Shown here piece by piece: positions 62,648 to 64,000 of a DNA stretch of 64,000 bases (positions within the stretch are counted from its first letter, which is position 1; every line of letters begins with the position of its first letter). This stretch comes from Clostridium jeddahitimonense (GTDB taxonomy: Bacteria > Bacillota > Clostridia > Clostridiales > Clostridiaceae), in contig LM994670.1 of NCBI GenBank assembly GCA_000753455.2, positions 3,407,250 to 3,471,249 on the forward strand, given 5' to 3'. Position numbers and translations under genes: made by a program. The notes beneath the pieces are model-generated. The model was not told where the DNA came from. It worked only from the letters and a program-made list of their open reading frames with translations, and made no database searches.

Positions 62648-64000
62648 TTAATCTTGTTTATTAATAAGTTCTAATATAGAACTATTATCACCGTTAATTA
62701 TTGATTCAATATTTTTTTGATCATAAAGCATCTCAGATAAAGATGCTAAAGCCCTAATATGAGAATTATTATCTACTGCTGCTAAAACCATAAATATGTT
62801 TACAGGTTTACCAAGCAAATCTACTTCCTCATCTACAACTAATAGAGACATAGCTAATTTTTTCACTCCATTTTTAGAACTTGCATGAGGAAGTGCAAAT
62901 CTATCTGCTAATACTATATACGGTCCATGTTTTTCGATACTTTCAATCATATCTACTACATATGATTCGTCTATTGAATTATCATCTAGTAATGGTTTTG
63001 CTGCAATTCTTACTGCCTCTTTCCAATCCTCTACTGCTTTTACTTTTCTAATTCTATCTTCAGTTATTAATTCTTTTAGCATTGGCTGATACGCCTCCTT
63101 TTCATCAAATCTATATAATATTTTTAATAAATCCTCTTTTAATTTTTCTTCATTGATTACCTTTGCATTTTTCTTTATAGCTTGTATAATCAGTTCTAAA
63201 TTAAAATATGATTGATTTTCCTTTACATTAATTAGCTTGTCCATCAATAGTTCTATATCGAATTTGCTAAGCAAGGGATTGACAACAATTACATTGCTTT
63301 TATTAGGAATATCAACTGTTGATATAATATAGTCATAATAAACATTTGAGCTACTTAATTGCTTAATCGACATTACATTAACAATATCTATGGTAGGAAT
63401 ATACTTATACAATTGTATCTCTAAATTTTTTGAAACCATAAGTCCATTTGGACAAACAACTAATACTTTATTTTTTCTTATTCCATTATCCCTAGCCCCT
63501 CTTAAGTATCCTCCAAAATATGCTGCAATAAATCCTATTTCCTCTTCTCTTATTCCAACAAATATAGGAAAATCATCTTCATTTTCAATAATAGATTTAA
63601 TAATCTTAAATAGGGACTCATGCTTGAATTTAACCTCATCAAGAGCTGGATTACTTATAGGAAACTTAAAACGAATTCTGTTATAAGAAGATAATAAATG
63701 TCTTGTAATATTCTTCTTAAATTCTGACTTACTCTCTAATGTTATAGCTGTACTAGCTTCAAACTTGCTTATGAGCTTATCAACATATACTTCTATTAAT
63801 CTCTCTTCAATATTACTTTCTAAACTTGGCAAAGTGCTAATATAAGTGCATAAATAAGAAATTTCATCTTCGTTTACTTCATTACACTTAATCAACTTAC
63901 TACATAATTTATAATAACTAATCTCTTGAGCATCTCTTTTATACTTGTAGTTATTTATTACTCTACCTTCTCTTATTCTCTTATTAATAAAATCAACAAA
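62648..64000 (-). CDS. BglG/LicR/MtlR-type PTS-controlled regulator (partial)
   Basis: The frame stays open to the right edge, so the N-terminus (helix-turn-helix part) is outside the window. Visible are the end of the first PRD (VDFINKRIREGRVINNYKY), a second PRD with HLLSSYNRIRFKF, and an EIIB-like domain with the cysteine in LVVCPNGLMVSKNLE. A C-terminal EIIA type-2 domain has the phospho-His in FALPHASS. Phosphorylation by HPr and the EII proteins should control its activity on the EIIB-EIIC-SIS operon that follows 13 bases on. The apparent start at 63895 is an internal TTG. Confidence 0.9.
   Translation of the reverse strand, partial: FVDFINKRIREGRVINNYKYKRDAQEISYYKLCSKLIKCNEVNEDEISYLCTYISTLPSLESNIEERLIEVYVDKLISKFEASTAITLESKSEFKKNITRHLLSSYNRIRFKFPISNPALDEVKFKHESLFKIIKSIIENEDDFPIFVGIREEEIGFIAAYFGGYLRGARDNGIRKNKVLVVCPNGLMVSKNLEIQLYKYIPTIDIVNVMSIKQLSSSNVYYDYIISTVDIPNKSNVIVVNPLLSKFDIELLMDKLINVKENQSYFNLELIIQAIKKNAKVINEEKLKEDLLKILYRFDEKEAYQPMLKELITEDRIRKVKAVEDWKEAVRIAAKPLLDDNSIDESYVVDMIESIEKHGPYIVLADRFALPHASSKNGVKKLAMSLLVVDEEVDLLGKPVNIFMVLAAVDNNSHIRALASLSEMLYDQKNIESIINGDNSSILELINKQD

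Overview
The window looks like a chromosomal segment of a low-GC Firmicute, most likely a Clostridium of the sensu stricto group. It is strongly AT-rich, has GGAGG-type ribosome binding sites before almost every gene, stem-loop plus U-tract terminators, and surface proteins (dockerin, CBM32-like, LPxTG-type anchor) typical of gut-associated clostridia. I see no phage, insertion sequence, CRISPR, rRNA or tRNA.

Region 1 (1-19.2 kb) is a polysaccharide and envelope locus. A minus-strand Wzx/Wzy-type capsule operon runs from an initiating sugar-1-phosphate transferase (9415) through UDP-GlcNAc 2-epimerase, a GT2, a Wzy polymerase fused to an Alg14-like domain, its Alg13-like partner, a second GT2, a GT32 and the Wzx flippase (ends 1156). 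A frameshifted acyltransferase-3 pseudogene follows. Beyond it lie an amidase remnant, galE, a TviB/WecC-type nucleotide-sugar dehydrogenase, two LytR-CpsA-Psr attachment enzymes, a second UDP-GlcNAc 2-epimerase, brnQ and galU.

Region 2 (19.2-25.8 kb) holds a four-gene plus-strand operon: VTC-domain protein, DUF4956 membrane protein, CotH-like kinase, and a BcsA-like glycosyltransferase with a C-terminal PilZ domain. Two 12-bp palindromes exactly 21 bp apart precede it. A decayed and an intact copy of one small membrane-protein gene flank it in direct orientation, so the cassette lies between direct repeats of about 92 bp.

Region 3 (25.9-34.8 kb) is mixed: a MORN-repeat protein, a secreted glucosaminidase-like protein, thiol peroxidase, an aminotransferase/YjiH/Fe-alcohol dehydrogenase group, and the ACT-domain plus UPF0210 pair.

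Region 4 (34.9-47.2 kb) encodes a 2023-residue secreted M60-like metallopeptidase with an internal dockerin and carbohydrate-binding modules. Next to it is an LPATG-anchored protein whose N-terminal domain looks cohesin-like, possibly a two-gene wall-bound glycoprotein-degrading system. A TIM-barrel glycosidase and the KtrAB potassium transporter follow.

Region 5 (47.2-55 kb) starts with an array of about 23-bp mini-hairpins. A YdaKLMN-like exopolysaccharide operon follows, whose degenerate GGDEF protein keeps the c-di-GMP I-site. A second glucosaminidase-like protein and a collapsed LCP pseudogene come after it. Together with the PilZ glycosyltransferase, this gives two exopolysaccharide systems with c-di-GMP-binding signatures in one window.

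Region 6 (55-64 kb) is sugar uptake: an RpiR regulator, an RDD protein, a GH4 6-phospho-glucosidase and a cellobiose-type EIIC, then a broken esterase gene, then an UPF0309 SIS protein, an ascorbate-type EIIC and EIIB, and a BglG/LicR-type regulator that runs off the right edge.
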